This document shows positions 18,751 through 28,927 of a DNA stretch of 62,815 nt, piece by piece; positions within the stretch are counted from its first letter, which is position 1; each line of letters opens with the position of its first letter. The notes beneath the pieces were generated by a model. That model had not been told where the DNA came from. It saw only the letters and a list, made by a program, of their open reading frames with translations, and searched no databases. Both the position numbers and the translations under genes were made by a program. The DNA comes from Methylobacterium sp. BTF04. GTDB lineage: Bacteria > Pseudomonadota > Alphaproteobacteria > Rhizobiales > Beijerinckiaceae. The DNA lies in contig NZ_JAAHTB010000026.1 of assembly GCF_010692745.1 (NCBI RefSeq), positions 1-62,815 of the forward strand. Reading direction: 5' to 3'.

Positions 18751-19467
18751 ATGCGAACCATCGCCTATGCCGACGGTGGATGCGACCCCAATCCCGGCCC
18801 GGGCGGCTGGGGGGTCGTCATCGAGACGGAGACCGGACGGGTCGAACTGTGCGGCGGCGAGCGCGCCACCACCAATAACCGCATGGAGTTGACGGCGGCG
18901 ATCAACGCGTTGGCGCATTTCCCGGAGGGCGCCGGCATCGAGATGCGCTGCGACAGCCAATATGTCATCAAGTCGGTCACCGAGTGGATGAAGGGCTGGA
19001 AAGCCCGCGGCTGGCGCACCAGCACCGGCCCGGTCAAGAATGTCGACCTGATGCAGGAACTCGACGCCCTGGCTCAGAAGCGCGACGTGCGCTGGACCTG
19101 GGTCCGCGGCCATACCGGTGAGGTCGGCAACGAGCGGGCGGACCGCCTCGCCGCACAAGGCAGGCGCGAAGCGCTCGGCCTCGCCCCGCGCGTGGCAACC
19201 AGCCTGCCTACGACGGAAACGGCAGTGACAGCCTCCGTGACGCCTGCGGCGCCGAGCCTCCCCCCCGCCCCGCCGCGGACGACGCCGATCCCCATCGATC
19301 TCGGCCTCGGCCTCGACGTGTCACGCGCCGCCAAACTCGCGGGGCTGACACCGCAGGCCTTCGTCGAACAGGCAATTCGGATCGCCCTCGACCTCGGGCC
19401 CGACGGGTTCGCCAAGGCGCGGGACAAAGTGCGGATCGGCAAGGAACCGATCGGAAAGGCAGTGTGA
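18751..19467 (+). CDS. rnhA: Ribonuclease HI with a C-terminal extension
   Basis: RNase HI cleaves the RNA of RNA-DNA hybrids. All four active-site acids are visible: Asp in [16 protein letters not shown], Glu in [10 protein letters not shown], Asp in [12 protein letters not shown] and Asp in GNERADRLA. The start at 18751 gives [10 protein letters not shown]. Catalytic sequence ends near residue 150, but the protein continues to 238 residues with a Pro-rich linker and a helical tail ([20 protein letters not shown]). The tail is unlike E. coli RnhA. It overlaps the glycosylase gene by 4 bases (GTGA). Confidence 0.92.
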   Translation: MRTIAYADGGCDPNPGPGGWGVVIETETGRVELCGGERATTNNRMELTAAINALAHFPEGAGIEMRCDSQYVIKSVTEWMKGWKARGWRTSTGPVKNVDLMQELDALAQKRDVRWTWVRGHTGEVGNERADRLAAQGRREALGLAPRVATSLPTTETAVTASVTPAAPSLPPAPPRTTPIPIDLGLGLDVSRAAKLAGLTPQAFVEQAIRIALDLGPDGFAKARDKVRIGKEPIGKAV

Positions 19468-20030
19468 TCGACGCCGCCTTCTTCAAGCGTCCGGCGCCGG
19501 CGGTGGCCGCCGACCTGCTCGGGTGCGACCTTCAGGTCGCGGGTGTCGGCGGTGTCATCGTCGAGACCGAGGCCTACGATGCCGACGACCCGGCCTCGCA
19601 CAGCTTTCGCGGGCCGACGCCACGCAATGCCAGCATGTTCGGGCCACCGGGCCACGCCTACGTCTACCGCTCCTACGGCCTGCACTGGTGCCTCAACGTC
19701 GTCTGCGAGCCGGGCAGCGCCGTCTTGCTGCGCGCCCTCGAACCCCGCCACGGCGTCGCGGCGATGCGTGACCGCCGGGGTCCGATGCCGGACCGCCTCC
19801 TCTGCGCCGGCCCAGGCCGTCTGTGCCAGGCGCTCGGTGTCGGCGCCGCACAGGATGGCCAGCCGCTCGATCGCGCGCCGTTCGGGATCGTGGGCCGGGC
19901 GCATCCGGTGGACGTCGTCACCGCTCGCCGCATCGGCCTGACGCGCGCCATGGAGACGCCGTGGCGCTTTCTTCTTGCCGGGTCCCGCTTCGTGAGCCGG
20001 CCTGCGTCGAAGCCGAAGCCCAAGGAATAA
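19464..20030 (+). CDS. DNA-3-methyladenine glycosylase (AAG/MPG family)
   Basis: A 188-residue base-excision glycosylase that removes 3-methyladenine and related alkylated purines. The catalytic Glu is in [18 protein letters not shown]. Other family signatures are [20 protein letters not shown] and [13 protein letters not shown]. The start is the GTG at 19464 overlapping the rnhA stop, so the two genome-maintenance genes are coupled. Confidence 0.92.
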   Translation: MIDAAFFKRPAPAVAADLLGCDLQVAGVGGVIVETEAYDADDPASHSFRGPTPRNASMFGPPGHAYVYRSYGLHWCLNVVCEPGSAVLLRALEPRHGVAAMRDRRGPMPDRLLCAGPGRLCQALGVGAAQDGQPLDRAPFGIVGRAHPVDVVTARRIGLTRAMETPWRFLLAGSRFVSRPASKPKPKE

Positions 20031-20315
20031 GCACAGCCCGGGTCGGGCTTGATCTCGTAGTGGCGCGAAGTCGACATCCGCTGGCCACTCGCGTGCGCGG
20101 CCAATTACATAGATTAGCTTTTATTATAGGCAGAAGTCGCTTCTGTACACTATGGTACAGACAGCGTGCAACATTGATAGAACTCGCATTTTCTCCTGAT
20201 TTATTGTTTCTGGCGCCTGCCGCGCAGGGGGTGGTTCACCAAATCAAAACCAATTGATGATCAAAAGTTGATATCGGCAATCTGCACCTTATCGTCAGTT
20301 TTTGTGAATTTATTC

Positions 20316-22340
20316 ATGAGCGACACCAACGACATCATGTATCGCTTCCTCGTCCAGGGAGTGACCGACTACGCGATCTACATGCTGTCGCCCGAGGGAC
20401 TGGTTGAGAACTGGAATGTAGGGGCCGAGCGGGCGAAGGGATATTGCGCCGAAGAAATCGTCGGGCGTCATTTCTCTTGCTTCTATCTCCCCGAAGACCG
20501 GATTGCGGGCCTGCCCGAACAGGGCCTCGCCACGGCGCGGGCGCATGGCCGGTTCGGGTCGGAGGGCTGGCGCGTCCGCAAGGACGGCACGCGGTTCTGG
20601 GCCCATGTCGTCATCGACGCGATTCACGACGACAACGGCACATTCATGGGGTTCGCCAAGATCACATGCGATCGAACCGAGCAGAGGCGGACGGAGCGAG
20701 AGCTCAAGGCGGCCTCGGACAACCTGGATCTTGCCCTCTCGAGCATGCCGCAAGGCCTCTGTCTGCTGGACGATGAAGGCCGTCTCGTCTTCGCAAACGA
20801 GCGCTTCCGTAAGATGCTGGATCTGCCACCCTCCTGGGATCTGACGAGCCTCCCGATATCCTCGGTGCTTCATTGCCTCTTCGAAGGCCAGGGCGGCGAT
20901 CTTTTCTCACCGCAGCACTTGGCCCACATCAAGGATGTGACGACATCGGAGGTCTCGGAGCTCACCTACCGCCAGCAAGCCCTGGCCGTCACCATTCGGG
21001 CGGTCGCAGCCGGCGGATGGGTCGTCACCTTTGCGGATGTGTCTGAGCGTCGAAGGACCGAGAGCCGCATCCGCTATCTCGCGGATCATGACCAGCTCAC
21101 CGGCCTCGCCAATCGCGCCACGCTCCAAGCGCGCCTCGCCGACCAGCTTCGGGAGACACGGTCGCAGGGCTGCACCGTGCTCTACCTCGATCTCGACCGC
21201 TTCAAGCCGGTCAACGACACCTTCGGCCAGGCCGTCGGCGACAAGCTCCTCACGGAGGTCGCCTCACGCCTGAAGTGCCTGTTTCGCGACGAAGACACCG
21301 TTGCCCGACTGGGCGGCGACGCGTTCGCGATCATGGTGCCGGTCGACAGCCACCGCGCTCTCGGGGGTATCGCGAGGCGCCTGCTGAAGGCTCTGCGCAA
21401 GCCCTACGCGATCAACGAGGTCCAGATCGTCATCGGCGCCAGCATCGGTATCGCGATTGTCCCGGAGGCCGGGACGACCATCGACACGCTGCTCGGCAAC
21501 GCCGATCTTGCCCTCTACGAAGCCAAGCGCCAGGGCGGCGGACGCGTCTGCTTCTACGATGCGGAAATGAGCGACGGGCTCGTCGCGCGCCGCACGATGG
21601 AAACCGACCTGCGCCGTGCCTTGAAAAACCGCGAGTTCACGCTGCATTACCAGCCGGTCTTCCGGCTCTCCTCCGGAACGCTGATAGGCTTCGAAGCCCT
21701 GTTGCGGTGGCGGATGCCGGATGGCCGAACGGTCTCACCAAGCGACTTCATCCCGGTGGCCGAGGACCTCGGTCTCATGCCGGAGATCGGCACCTGGGTA
21801 CTGCGGGAGGCCTGTCGCGTGGCGGCGGCGTGGCCGGAGCCGCTTGTGGTCGCCGTCAACGTATCCCCGACCCAGCTCCGCAACACCGACCTGATCGCGA
21901 CCGTGGAGGCAGCTCTGGCCGAGAGCTCCTTGCCGGCCTGCCGTCTCGAGATCGAGATCACCGAGACCGCGATCCTCGCCAATCGCGCGTTCGCACTCTC
22001 GCTTCTCAAGCGATTGCGCGCCTTCGGCGTGCTGATCGCGCTCGACGATTTCGGAACCGGCTATTCATCGCTCAGCTTCGTCCATACCTTTCCGCTGACG
22101 CGCATCAAGATCGACAGCAGCTTCATCAAGGGGCTGGGGGTCGACCCACAATCGATGGCGATCGTCCGCGCGGTGGTGAGCCTGGCGCGCAATCTGGACA
22201 TCGCCGTCACCGCGGAGGGCGTCGAGAACCCCGAACAGCAGGCGCTGCTCCTCCAGGAAAACTGTCTGGACGTCCAAGGCTTCCTGTTCGGCCGGCCGCA
22301 GCCGCTGCATGACCTCGGAGCCTTGCTGGCTGCCGCCTGA
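20316..22340 (+). CDS. PAS-GGDEF-EAL c-di-GMP phosphodiesterase
   Basis: 674 residues. PAS 1 (about 10-130) and PAS 2 (about 140-245) are followed by a GGDEF domain (255-410) and an EAL domain (425-665). The cyclase motif is degenerate, RLGGDAFAI near residue 332, with Ala for the catalytic Glu, so cyclase activity is unlikely. The EAL domain looks complete: [49 protein letters not shown]. There are no membrane segments. The product should degrade c-di-GMP under PAS control. The 285-bp upstream region is unusually AT-rich. The start at 20316 begins [11 protein letters not shown]. Confidence 0.85.
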   Translation: MSDTNDIMYRFLVQGVTDYAIYMLSPEGLVENWNVGAERAKGYCAEEIVGRHFSCFYLPEDRIAGLPEQGLATARAHGRFGSEGWRVRKDGTRFWAHVVIDAIHDDNGTFMGFAKITCDRTEQRRTERELKAASDNLDLALSSMPQGLCLLDDEGRLVFANERFRKMLDLPPSWDLTSLPISSVLHCLFEGQGGDLFSPQHLAHIKDVTTSEVSELTYRQQALAVTIRAVAAGGWVVTFADVSERRRTESRIRYLADHDQLTGLANRATLQARLADQLRETRSQGCTVLYLDLDRFKPVNDTFGQAVGDKLLTEVASRLKCLFRDEDTVARLGGDAFAIMVPVDSHRALGGIARRLLKALRKPYAINEVQIVIGASIGIAIVPEAGTTIDTLLGNADLALYEAKRQGGGRVCFYDAEMSDGLVARRTMETDLRRALKNREFTLHYQPVFRLSSGTLIGFEALLRWRMPDGRTVSPSDFIPVAEDLGLMPEIGTWVLREACRVAAAWPEPLVVAVNVSPTQLRNTDLIATVEAALAESSLPACRLEIEITETAILANRAFALSLLKRLRAFGVLIALDDFGTGYSSLSFVHTFPLTRIKIDSSFIKGLGVDPQSMAIVRAVVSLARNLDIAVTAEGVENPEQQALLLQENCLDVQGFLFGRPQPLHDLGALLAAA

Positions 22341-22536
22341 GCGCGCCGGCCCGTCATGTGGCGACGCGGCGAAGACGATACACGCCACAATTGCGCGTGA
22401 CGTCTTCGCCGCGTGGCGCCGGAAAACTGTTCTATTTATTCTGATATTAACTCAATATAGAAAAAGTGACAGTAATCCGTGTGGAGAGACCGAGCGCGGC
22501 GGCTCGAATATTCCCCTTACGAGACCGATCGATCCT

Positions 22537-24015
22537 ATGAAACTGTTCAGCAAGAGCGATGCGCAGTCGAAAATCGAAGCGCTGGATCGATCGAACGCCA
22601 TCATCGAATTCACCAGCGATGGCACCATCATCACGGCGAACAAGAACTTTCTCGATGCCGTCGGATACGCGCTCGGAGAAATCCAGGGCAAGCATCATAG
22701 CCTGTTCGTCACACCAGGACTGCGCGAAAGCGAACCCTACCGTGCGTTCTGGGCCTCCCTGGCGCGCGGGGAGTATCAATCCGCCGAGTTCAAGCGCGTC
22801 GGCAAGGGTGGCCGCGACATCTGGCTCCAGGCGACCTACAATCCGATCCTCGGGTCCGACGGCCAGACCACCAAGGTCGTCAAGTTCGCCACCGACATCA
22901 CCGAGCAGGTCCGCCGCAACGCCGACTACGAAGGTCAGGTCAAGGCGCTCCACCGCTCGCAGGCGGTGATCGAGTTCGAACTCGACGGCACCATCATCAC
23001 TGCCAATCCCAATTTCCTCACGGTGATGGGCTACGGGCTGGAGGAGGTCCGTGGGCGCCACCACAGCGTCTTCGTCGAACCAGAGATGCGCGCAAGCGCG
23101 GAGTACAAGCGTTTCTGGGAGAGCCTCGGACGCGGCGAGTATCAGGCCGCCGAGTTCAAGCGCGTCGCGAAGGGCGACCGGCCGGTCTTCATCCAGGGCA
23201 GCTACAACCCGATCTTCGACCGGGACGGCCGGCCCCTCAAGGTGGTCAAGTTCGCCACCGACGTGACGGCGCAGGTGACCGACCGGAATCGCCGGGCCGC
23301 CCTTCAGGTCGCCATCGCGTCGGATCTCAATACCATCGCCGGAGCGGCATCGGGGGCGTCGCGCCAGGCCGGACAGGCTGCCCAGGCCTCGGCACGGGTC
23401 TCCTCGGACATCCAGACGGTGGCTTCGGGCGCCGAAGAACTGGCGGCCTCCGTGTCGGAGATCAGCATGCAGGTCACGCACGCGTCCGAGATTTCGGGCC
23501 AGGCCGTCCAGCAGGCCCAGGCGACCAGCACCATCATCGCCGGGCTGAGCGGCGCCGCCACGCGGATCGGCGAGGTCGTCGCCCTGATCCAGGGCATCGC
23601 CGCGCAGACCAACCTCCTCGCCCTCAACGCCACCATCGAGGCGGCGCGGGCGGGCGAAGCTGGGCGGGGCTTTGCCGTGGTCGCCACCGAGGTGAAGGCC
23701 CTGGCGGCCCAGACCTCGAAGGCCACCGAGCAGATCAGCACTCAGATCCTGGCCACCCAGGAGGCGACACAGGAAGCCGTGGGGGCCATCGGCTCGATCC
23801 AGCGCACGATCATGACGCTGAACGAAGTCGCCGGCGCCATCTCGGCGGCCGTGGAAGAGCAAAGCGCGGTGACGCGCGAGATGTCGGCGAGCATGCAGAC
23901 GGCCTCCAGCGGCGTCGGCCTGATCACCGGCAGCCTCGGGGACATCGCGCGCTCCACCGAAGAGGTCGATTCGGCGACTCAGAAGGTCCGCCTCTCCTCT
24001 CAGGCCGTCGTCTGA
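22537..24015 (+). CDS. Soluble double-PAS methyl-accepting chemotaxis protein
   Basis: 492 residues without a membrane segment. Two near-duplicate PAS domains (about 10-125 and 132-250) share phrases such as [28 protein letters not shown] and KVVKFATD. They are followed by a signalling helix bundle whose tip reads [20 protein letters not shown]. Such receptors usually sense redox or a bound cofactor (FAD or heme) through the PAS pair; no ligand residue is certain here. It follows the EAL gene in the same direction, linking second-messenger and taxis signalling. No RBS before 22537 is strong. Confidence 0.88.
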   Translation: MKLFSKSDAQSKIEALDRSNAIIEFTSDGTIITANKNFLDAVGYALGEIQGKHHSLFVTPGLRESEPYRAFWASLARGEYQSAEFKRVGKGGRDIWLQATYNPILGSDGQTTKVVKFATDITEQVRRNADYEGQVKALHRSQAVIEFELDGTIITANPNFLTVMGYGLEEVRGRHHSVFVEPEMRASAEYKRFWESLGRGEYQAAEFKRVAKGDRPVFIQGSYNPIFDRDGRPLKVVKFATDVTAQVTDRNRRAALQVAIASDLNTIAGAASGASRQAGQAAQASARVSSDIQTVASGAEELAASVSEISMQVTHASEISGQAVQQAQATSTIIAGLSGAATRIGEVVALIQGIAAQTNLLALNATIEAARAGEAGRGFAVVATEVKALAAQTSKATEQISTQILATQEATQEAVGAIGSIQRTIMTLNEVAGAISAAVEEQSAVTREMSASMQTASSGVGLITGSLGDIARSTEEVDSATQKVRLSSQAVV

Positions 24016-25059
24016 TCAGGCCAGGTCCGCGACACACGCACGGATATCCCGTGCCAGGGCGTCGACCCGCTCGAGGTCGGCGTCCCACGCAAACATGAAC
24101 CGGGCCGCCCCGCCGATGAAGGTGTAGAAATGCCAGCCGCGCGCGCGGAGCGCGGCAAGCACCGGTTCGGAGAGAATGAGGAAGACCCCGTTCGCCTCCA
24201 CCGGGGCCGCCAGCGTCACCCCCGCCACGTCGGCCACCGCCGTGGCGAGCCGCTGGGCGCAGGCATTGGCGTGCCGTGCATGGCGCAGCCACGCCCCGTC
24301 CTCCAGCATTCCGACCCAGGGCGCGGAGAGGTAGCGCATCTTCGAGGCGAGTTGCCCCGCCTGCTTGCAGCGGTAATCGAAATCCTCCGCCATCCTGCGA
24401 TCGAAGAAGATCACCGCTTCGCCGATCGCCATGCCGTTCTTGGTGCCACCAAAGCACAGCACGTCGATGCCGGCCTTCCAGGTCAGTTCGGCCGGCGTCG
24501 CGTCGAGCGATGCACACGCATTGGCAAAGCGTGCGCCGTCCATGTGCAGGCGCAGGCCCTTGTCCCGGCAGACCGCTGAGAGCGCTGCGAGTTCCGCCAG
24601 GGAATACACCCGTCCGGTCTCGGTGGCCTGGGTCAGCGTCACCGCGCGCGGCCGGGGGAAGTGGATGTCGGTGCGCTTCTGCGCCATCGCCCGCACCGCC
24701 TCGGGGGTCAGCTTGCCGTCGGCGCTCGGCACCACGAGGAGCTTCGAGCCGTTGGAGAAGAATTCCGGCGCGCCGCACTCGTCGGTCTCCACATGGGCGC
24801 TCTCGGCACAGATCACGCTGTGGTAGCTTTGGCAGAGCGCCGCGAGGGCCAGCGCATTGGCGGCCGTGCCGTTGAAGACGAAGAACACCTCGCAATCCGT
24901 CTCGAACAAGCGCCGGAAACCGTCGGCCGCGGCCTGCGTCCACGAATCGGCGCCATAGGCCGGGGCATGACCGGTATTGGCCCGAACCATGGCAGCGAAG
25001 GCTTCGGGGCAGATCCCGGCATAGTTGTCGCTGGCGAATTGCTGGGGAATTTCGGTCAC
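24016..25059 (-). CDS. ltaE: Low-specificity L-threonine aldolase
   Basis: A 347-residue fold-type I PLP enzyme that cleaves threonine or allo-threonine to glycine and acetaldehyde. Signatures are FASDNYAGICPEAF, FVFNGTAANALAL, HMDGARFANA and the PLP Lys in CFGGTKNGMAIGEA. The start is GTG at 25059 with GGAGACAGAG upstream; further in-frame extension to 25323 is not conserved. Its stop abuts the chemoreceptor stop (convergent, no gap). It may also act on beta-hydroxy amino acids generally. Confidence 0.88.
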   Translation of the reverse strand: MTEIPQQFASDNYAGICPEAFAAMVRANTGHAPAYGADSWTQAAADGFRRLFETDCEVFFVFNGTAANALALAALCQSYHSVICAESAHVETDECGAPEFFSNGSKLLVVPSADGKLTPEAVRAMAQKRTDIHFPRPRAVTLTQATETGRVYSLAELAALSAVCRDKGLRLHMDGARFANACASLDATPAELTWKAGIDVLCFGGTKNGMAIGEAVIFFDRRMAEDFDYRCKQAGQLASKMRYLSAPWVGMLEDGAWLRHARHANACAQRLATAVADVAGVTLAAPVEANGVFLILSEPVLAALRARGWHFYTFIGGAARFMFAWDADLERVDALARDIRACVADLA

Positions 25060-25332
25060 GTCGGCTCTGTCTCCACCGTTGCGAATCTGACGGATAGGGC
25101 GTGTCGGCCCGCCAGGCGACCAGCCTGGTCCGCTTCGACCCTCTGTGCAACGAGGCGGCCGGAGGGTCAGTGCCGCGGATTCGGGTTCACGCAACCTGCG
25201 CGGACGAACGATGCCGAGGTGACGTCGCCGGTCCCGAGAGGAATAGGCGACAGCCGGTACCCATCCACCCGCGTTCGCACGAAGCGGATTGACAGCGATG
25301 CGCCGAGCGGGCTGTCCTCGCACCGGTTACCC

Positions 25333-26724
25333 ATGCTGTTCACCCGCCTCTCAGACGACCTGTTCAAGCCGCTCGCCTCGCCGAGCCGGGCCTTCAACGC
25401 AGCCCTGTTGCTGCACCTGCACGCCAAGGTGTTCGGCGACACCGCAGAGCCCCTGCGCAAGAGCGAGCTACTCGCCGCCATCGGCGACTTTTCCGCCGCC
25501 TTCACCCAAGGCGAGATCGCCGACGACGAGGCAACCCCGATAGACCCGGTGGAGCGGCGTTCGGCGGTCTACCGGCGCCTGCTCGATGCGGGCTGGCTGG
25601 TGGAGCGGCGCGAGCGCTACGTCCCGGTGGTGGAGTTCGACCCCGAAGCCCGCATGCTCGTCGAGGAGTTGGCGCGCCTCGACCGCGGCGAGACACGCTC
25701 CTATGGCGGCGCGGTGCTCGACGTGCTCGGCAGCCTCGAAAGCGCCACCGCCAATCCGGCCGAGCGCTCGGAGGCGCTGGTCAACGCCGCCAAGGCGTCG
25801 CGCGCCTTCCTGAGCCACCTGCGCAGTCTCGCCGGCTCCATGCGCAAGATCGAGGAGCGCATCCTGCGCGAAGCGGACCAGAGCGCCGCCTTCCGGCTCT
25901 ATTTCGACGAGTTCGTCGCCCGCCATCTCGTCAGCGACTACAGGACCCTGCACACCCGCTTCAACCCGTTCCGGTTCCGCTCCGGCATCGTGCGCGAGGC
26001 CGGCCGGGCCTTGCGCGATCCCCTGACGATCCTGGCCTTGGCCGAGGCCGGCTTTCGCGAGGGGCGCGCGCCCGACGCGGAGGCCGCCGAGCGCGCGGTC
26101 CGCGCCGACCTCACCGAGATCCTGGCGATCTTCGAGAGCCTCGACCGGCATCTCGATGGGGTGGCCGACATCGTGGCACGCCTGGAGCGCCGGATCGCGG
26201 CGGCCCTGCGCTACATGGACCACCGCGATTCCGACCGGATCGAGCGCACTGCCGCGGCCCTGCGCGCCGTCGCCGCCGCCGCCGACGAGGATTTGGCCGA
26301 CATGCCGCCGGCACAGGTCTCGCTACTTCGTGGGCCCATCGGTGAACCGCACCTCTACAGTCCGCGCCTGCGGCGTCCGCCGATCGAATCAGAGCCCCTG
26401 CCGGAATTCCACATCGACCCGGCGGTGGAGGCCTTCATCGCCGCAAAAGACGCGTTCCGCCGGCGGGTGGCGGTGACGCCCGAGCGGATGGTGGCCTTCG
26501 TCGAGGGCAAGCTCGGACGCGAGCGCGCCATTCGCGGCTCGCAGATCCGCATCGGCGATGTCGACGAGTTCGTGGTGTTCCAGCGCCTGCGCGAGATCGA
26601 CGTGCTGTTCGACGGTGTGCTGAGCACGCGCTATCGGCTGTCGCGGGTGGCGGGCCGGGTCTCGAACGGCTGGCTCGACTGCCCGGACTTTCTGGTGGAA
26701 CGGGCACTGGGTCGGCCCGCCTGA
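25333..26724 (+). CDS. Wadjet/MksF-like kleisin subunit (JetA-like)
   Basis: 463 residues. The N-terminus MLFTRLSDDLFKPLASPSRA, the winged-helix-like first 110 residues, a long helical middle (about 140-330) and the C-terminal half match what I know of JetA/MksF kleisins of Wadjet and Mks SMC complexes. This subunit bridges the SMC heads. A JetB-like gene follows after one small ORF, and a JetC-like SMC gene lies 3 kb on. The start at 25333 is chosen because the conserved sequence begins there; the frame is open far upstream, through the divergent ltaE region. Assignment is from remembered family character, not alignment. Confidence 0.68.
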   Translation: MLFTRLSDDLFKPLASPSRAFNAALLLHLHAKVFGDTAEPLRKSELLAAIGDFSAAFTQGEIADDEATPIDPVERRSAVYRRLLDAGWLVERRERYVPVVEFDPEARMLVEELARLDRGETRSYGGAVLDVLGSLESATANPAERSEALVNAAKASRAFLSHLRSLAGSMRKIEERILREADQSAAFRLYFDEFVARHLVSDYRTLHTRFNPFRFRSGIVREAGRALRDPLTILALAEAGFREGRAPDAEAAERAVRADLTEILAIFESLDRHLDGVADIVARLERRIAAALRYMDHRDSDRIERTAAALRAVAAAADEDLADMPPAQVSLLRGPIGEPHLYSPRLRRPPIESEPLPEFHIDPAVEAFIAAKDAFRRRVAVTPERMVAFVEGKLGRERAIRGSQIRIGDVDEFVVFQRLREIDVLFDGVLSTRYRLSRVAGRVSNGWLDCPDFLVERALGRPA

Positions 26725-26831
26725 CTATTCGGCTGTATCCGGCGAAGATCAGGCTCTTGGCAGATCTCCCGACACGGTTCATCCTCGGCACAGATGCGCG
26801 CGAAGACGCGCCGTCGTCGGGAGATATGCCC

Positions 26832-27098
26832 ATGGTCTCTGCAAAGTGCTTGATCAAATCCGCCTGGATCGCCGTCGAGGTCGCCCGGGACCGCTCGGAG
26901 CGGGTCCTCGTGGTGGAGACCTATATCGCGGTCAGTCCACTGGAGATGAATTTCGACCCGGTCCGCTATGAGACCATCGTGGCCGAGGTTCAGCGGGTAC
27001 TCGCCGCCAACCCGTCCCTCGATAGGGCCTCCATCCTCAGCATGCACCGCGACACCGCCTGCATTTCGCTGTTCCGCACTGCCGCCGTCGCCGCCTGA
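26832..27098 (+). CDS. Small protein between jetA-like and jetB-like genes
   Basis: 88 residues, not recognised. It starts at 26832 with GGGAG eight bases upstream; an ATG at 26826 is closer to the site. The sequence alternates predicted strand and helix (LVVETYIAVSPLEMNFDPV, then IVAEVQRVLAANPSLDRAS) with no signal or membrane segment and ordinary codon use. It sits 107 bp after jetA and 99 bp before jetB, so it may be an added subunit or simply a passenger. Confidence 0.6.
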   Translation: MVSAKCLIKSAWIAVEVARDRSERVLVVETYIAVSPLEMNFDPVRYETIVAEVQRVLAANPSLDRASILSMHRDTACISLFRTAAVAA

Positions 27099-27197
27099 GC
27101 GCGGCGTCGCGAGAGCACGTGGCGCGCCGTCGGTGGGCCGGGTAGAGGTGCGCCACAGGCGGCCACCGGTTCCGCTTGACGGAGCCTGCGCATCGCC

Positions 27198-27860
27198 ATG
27201 CTGGAACCCTTTCGCGCCATCGTCGACGGCGACGAGCCGCCGCCGCCGGGTGCGCGCGCGCCGTCCGAGGACGAACTGACCCGCGCCCTCCAGGTCTTGC
27301 TGAAGAGTCAGTGCGTCTATGCCGGCACCCCCGGCATTGGGCGCTCCTACGAGATCGCCCGGCATTACACGCCGTTCTTCCAGGCCTATTTCGCCTGCCT
27401 CGGCTATGGCTTCGAGGTTTCCCACCGCGACCAGATGGTGTTTTTGCGCGTACCCGTGGACGGGGTACGCCATGACGGGCAATCCGAGCGACTGCGCAAG
27501 GACGAGACGCTGGTGCTGCTCGCCCTGCGGCTGGTCTACGAGGAAGGCTTGCGCGCCCACCGGGTCACCACGGAGGGCGTCGTCGAGTGCACCACCGACG
27601 ACATCGCCGATTCGATCCGCACCGCCGCGCGCAGCGACCCGCCGGAGGAAACCCGCCTCACCGAAATCCTGCGCCTGTTCGCTCGCAAGGGCGCGGTCCG
27701 CCTCGGCGAACGCGACAAGACCGAAAAGCTCACGCCGCTGATGGTTCTGCCCGGGATCACAGTGCTCTCACCCGACGCCTGGATGGAACAGGTCCGCGCC
27801 TGGGCCGCGGCGCGGGGCGAGGACGAGGGCTCGGAATCGGCGCTCTCCGGGCATGGTTAA
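27198..27860 (+). CDS. Wadjet/MksE-like KITE subunit (JetB-like, DUF4194)
   Basis: 220 residues with the DUF4194 pattern: LKSQCVYAGTPGIGRSYEIA, HYTPFFQAYFACLGYGFEV, then the strand MVFLRVPVDG and the helix LVLLALRLVYEEGL, followed by a second winged-helix part (ILRLFARKGAVRLGE). KITE subunits dimerise on the kleisin and stiffen the SMC complex. It starts at 27198. The next gene on this strand is not the SMC ATPase but an SDR, after a reverse-strand LysR gene. Confidence 0.68.
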   Translation: MLEPFRAIVDGDEPPPPGARAPSEDELTRALQVLLKSQCVYAGTPGIGRSYEIARHYTPFFQAYFACLGYGFEVSHRDQMVFLRVPVDGVRHDGQSERLRKDETLVLLALRLVYEEGLRAHRVTTEGVVECTTDDIADSIRTAARSDPPEETRLTEILRLFARKGAVRLGERDKTEKLTPLMVLPGITVLSPDAWMEQVRAWAAARGEDEGSESALSGHG

Positions 27861-27893
27861 GATTTCACATGAAACATCGCCGCGTCCGCTCTC

Positions 27894-28790
27894 TCACTCA
27901 GCGAACGTCAGCCGTTCACCGAGATAATCGAGGAAGCTGCGCAGCCGCGGCGACTGCCGCTCGCTGCCGGCATAGAGCGCGTGGATGTCCTCGGCATCGC
28001 CGGGGTTGAACCGCTCCAGCACCGGAACGAGATGGCCCGCTGCCAGATCCGGACCGACATGGAAGCGGGCGAGCCGGGCGAGCCCCGCGCCCCGGAGTGC
28101 CATGGCGCGCACCACCGTGCCGGAATTGCCGTAGAACCGCCCGGTGATGGCGTGCGGCACGACCTTGCCGTCGATCCGGAACGGCCAGGAATCGAGCGAG
28201 CGGCGGAAGCTGAAATTGAGACACGCGTGAGCACCCAGTTCGGCCGGATCCTGGGGCGGGCCGTGCCGGCCCAGATAGTCCGGGCTCGCCACCACCACCA
28301 TGCGACTGGCCCCCAGGCGCTTGGCGCGTAGCCGCGTGTCCCGCAAGGGTCCGACCCGGATCGCCACATCGGCCCGTGCCGCGACGAGATCGACCACATC
28401 GTCGGTGAGAGTCAGGTCGAGGCTCATGCGCGGAAACGCGGCGAGATAATCCGGCAGCACCGGCACCAGGACGTGCAGGCCGAACGCCACCGACACGTTG
28501 ACACGCAGCCGCCCGCTCGGTTCGCCCGCTCCCCGATCGAGGCTAGACTCGATGGCCTCGACCTCGGCGAGGACGTCGCCGGCCCGCAACAGGTAGGTCT
28601 CGCCCTCATCGGTGAGGCGCAGCGAACGCGTGGTCCGCTGGATCAACCGCATGCCGAGGCGGGCCTCGATCCGCGCCACGGCCCGACTCACCGCCGAGGG
28701 CGTCTGCCGCAGCGCCTTCGCGGCGGCGGCAAAGCTCCCGCGGCGCGCCACCTGGACGAACACCTCCATCTCTCCGAGGCGGTTATCCAT
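27894..28790 (-). CDS. LysR-family transcriptional regulator
   Basis: 298 residues. The N-terminal winged HTH is typical (MEVFVQVARRGSFAAAAKAL, then TPSAVSRAVARIEARLGMRL), and the substrate-binding domain starts after residue 90 (RLRVNVSVAFGLHVLVP). The start at 28790 is chosen; an ATG at 28805 would add five residues. It is divergent from the SDR gene 137 bp away, the usual arrangement for a LysR regulator and its target. Together they form a self-contained cassette inside the jet-like locus. Confidence 0.9.
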   Translation of the reverse strand: MDNRLGEMEVFVQVARRGSFAAAAKALRQTPSAVSRAVARIEARLGMRLIQRTTRSLRLTDEGETYLLRAGDVLAEVEAIESSLDRGAGEPSGRLRVNVSVAFGLHVLVPVLPDYLAAFPRMSLDLTLTDDVVDLVAARADVAIRVGPLRDTRLRAKRLGASRMVVVASPDYLGRHGPPQDPAELGAHACLNFSFRRSLDSWPFRIDGKVVPHAITGRFYGNSGTVVRAMALRGAGLARLARFHVGPDLAAGHLVPVLERFNPGDAEDIHALYAGSERQSPRLRSFLDYLGERLTFAE

Positions 28791-28927
28791 GGCGCCGAGA
28801 TCCATTCGTGATTGCGATGCACGACCGTCGTGCGGACGCGCAATCTTCTCATCAATCACCAGCAGGGTCACTTGAGGCTCATGGACAGTGGCGCCTCGCG
28901 TGCCCGATACCGCCAAGGAGACCACCG

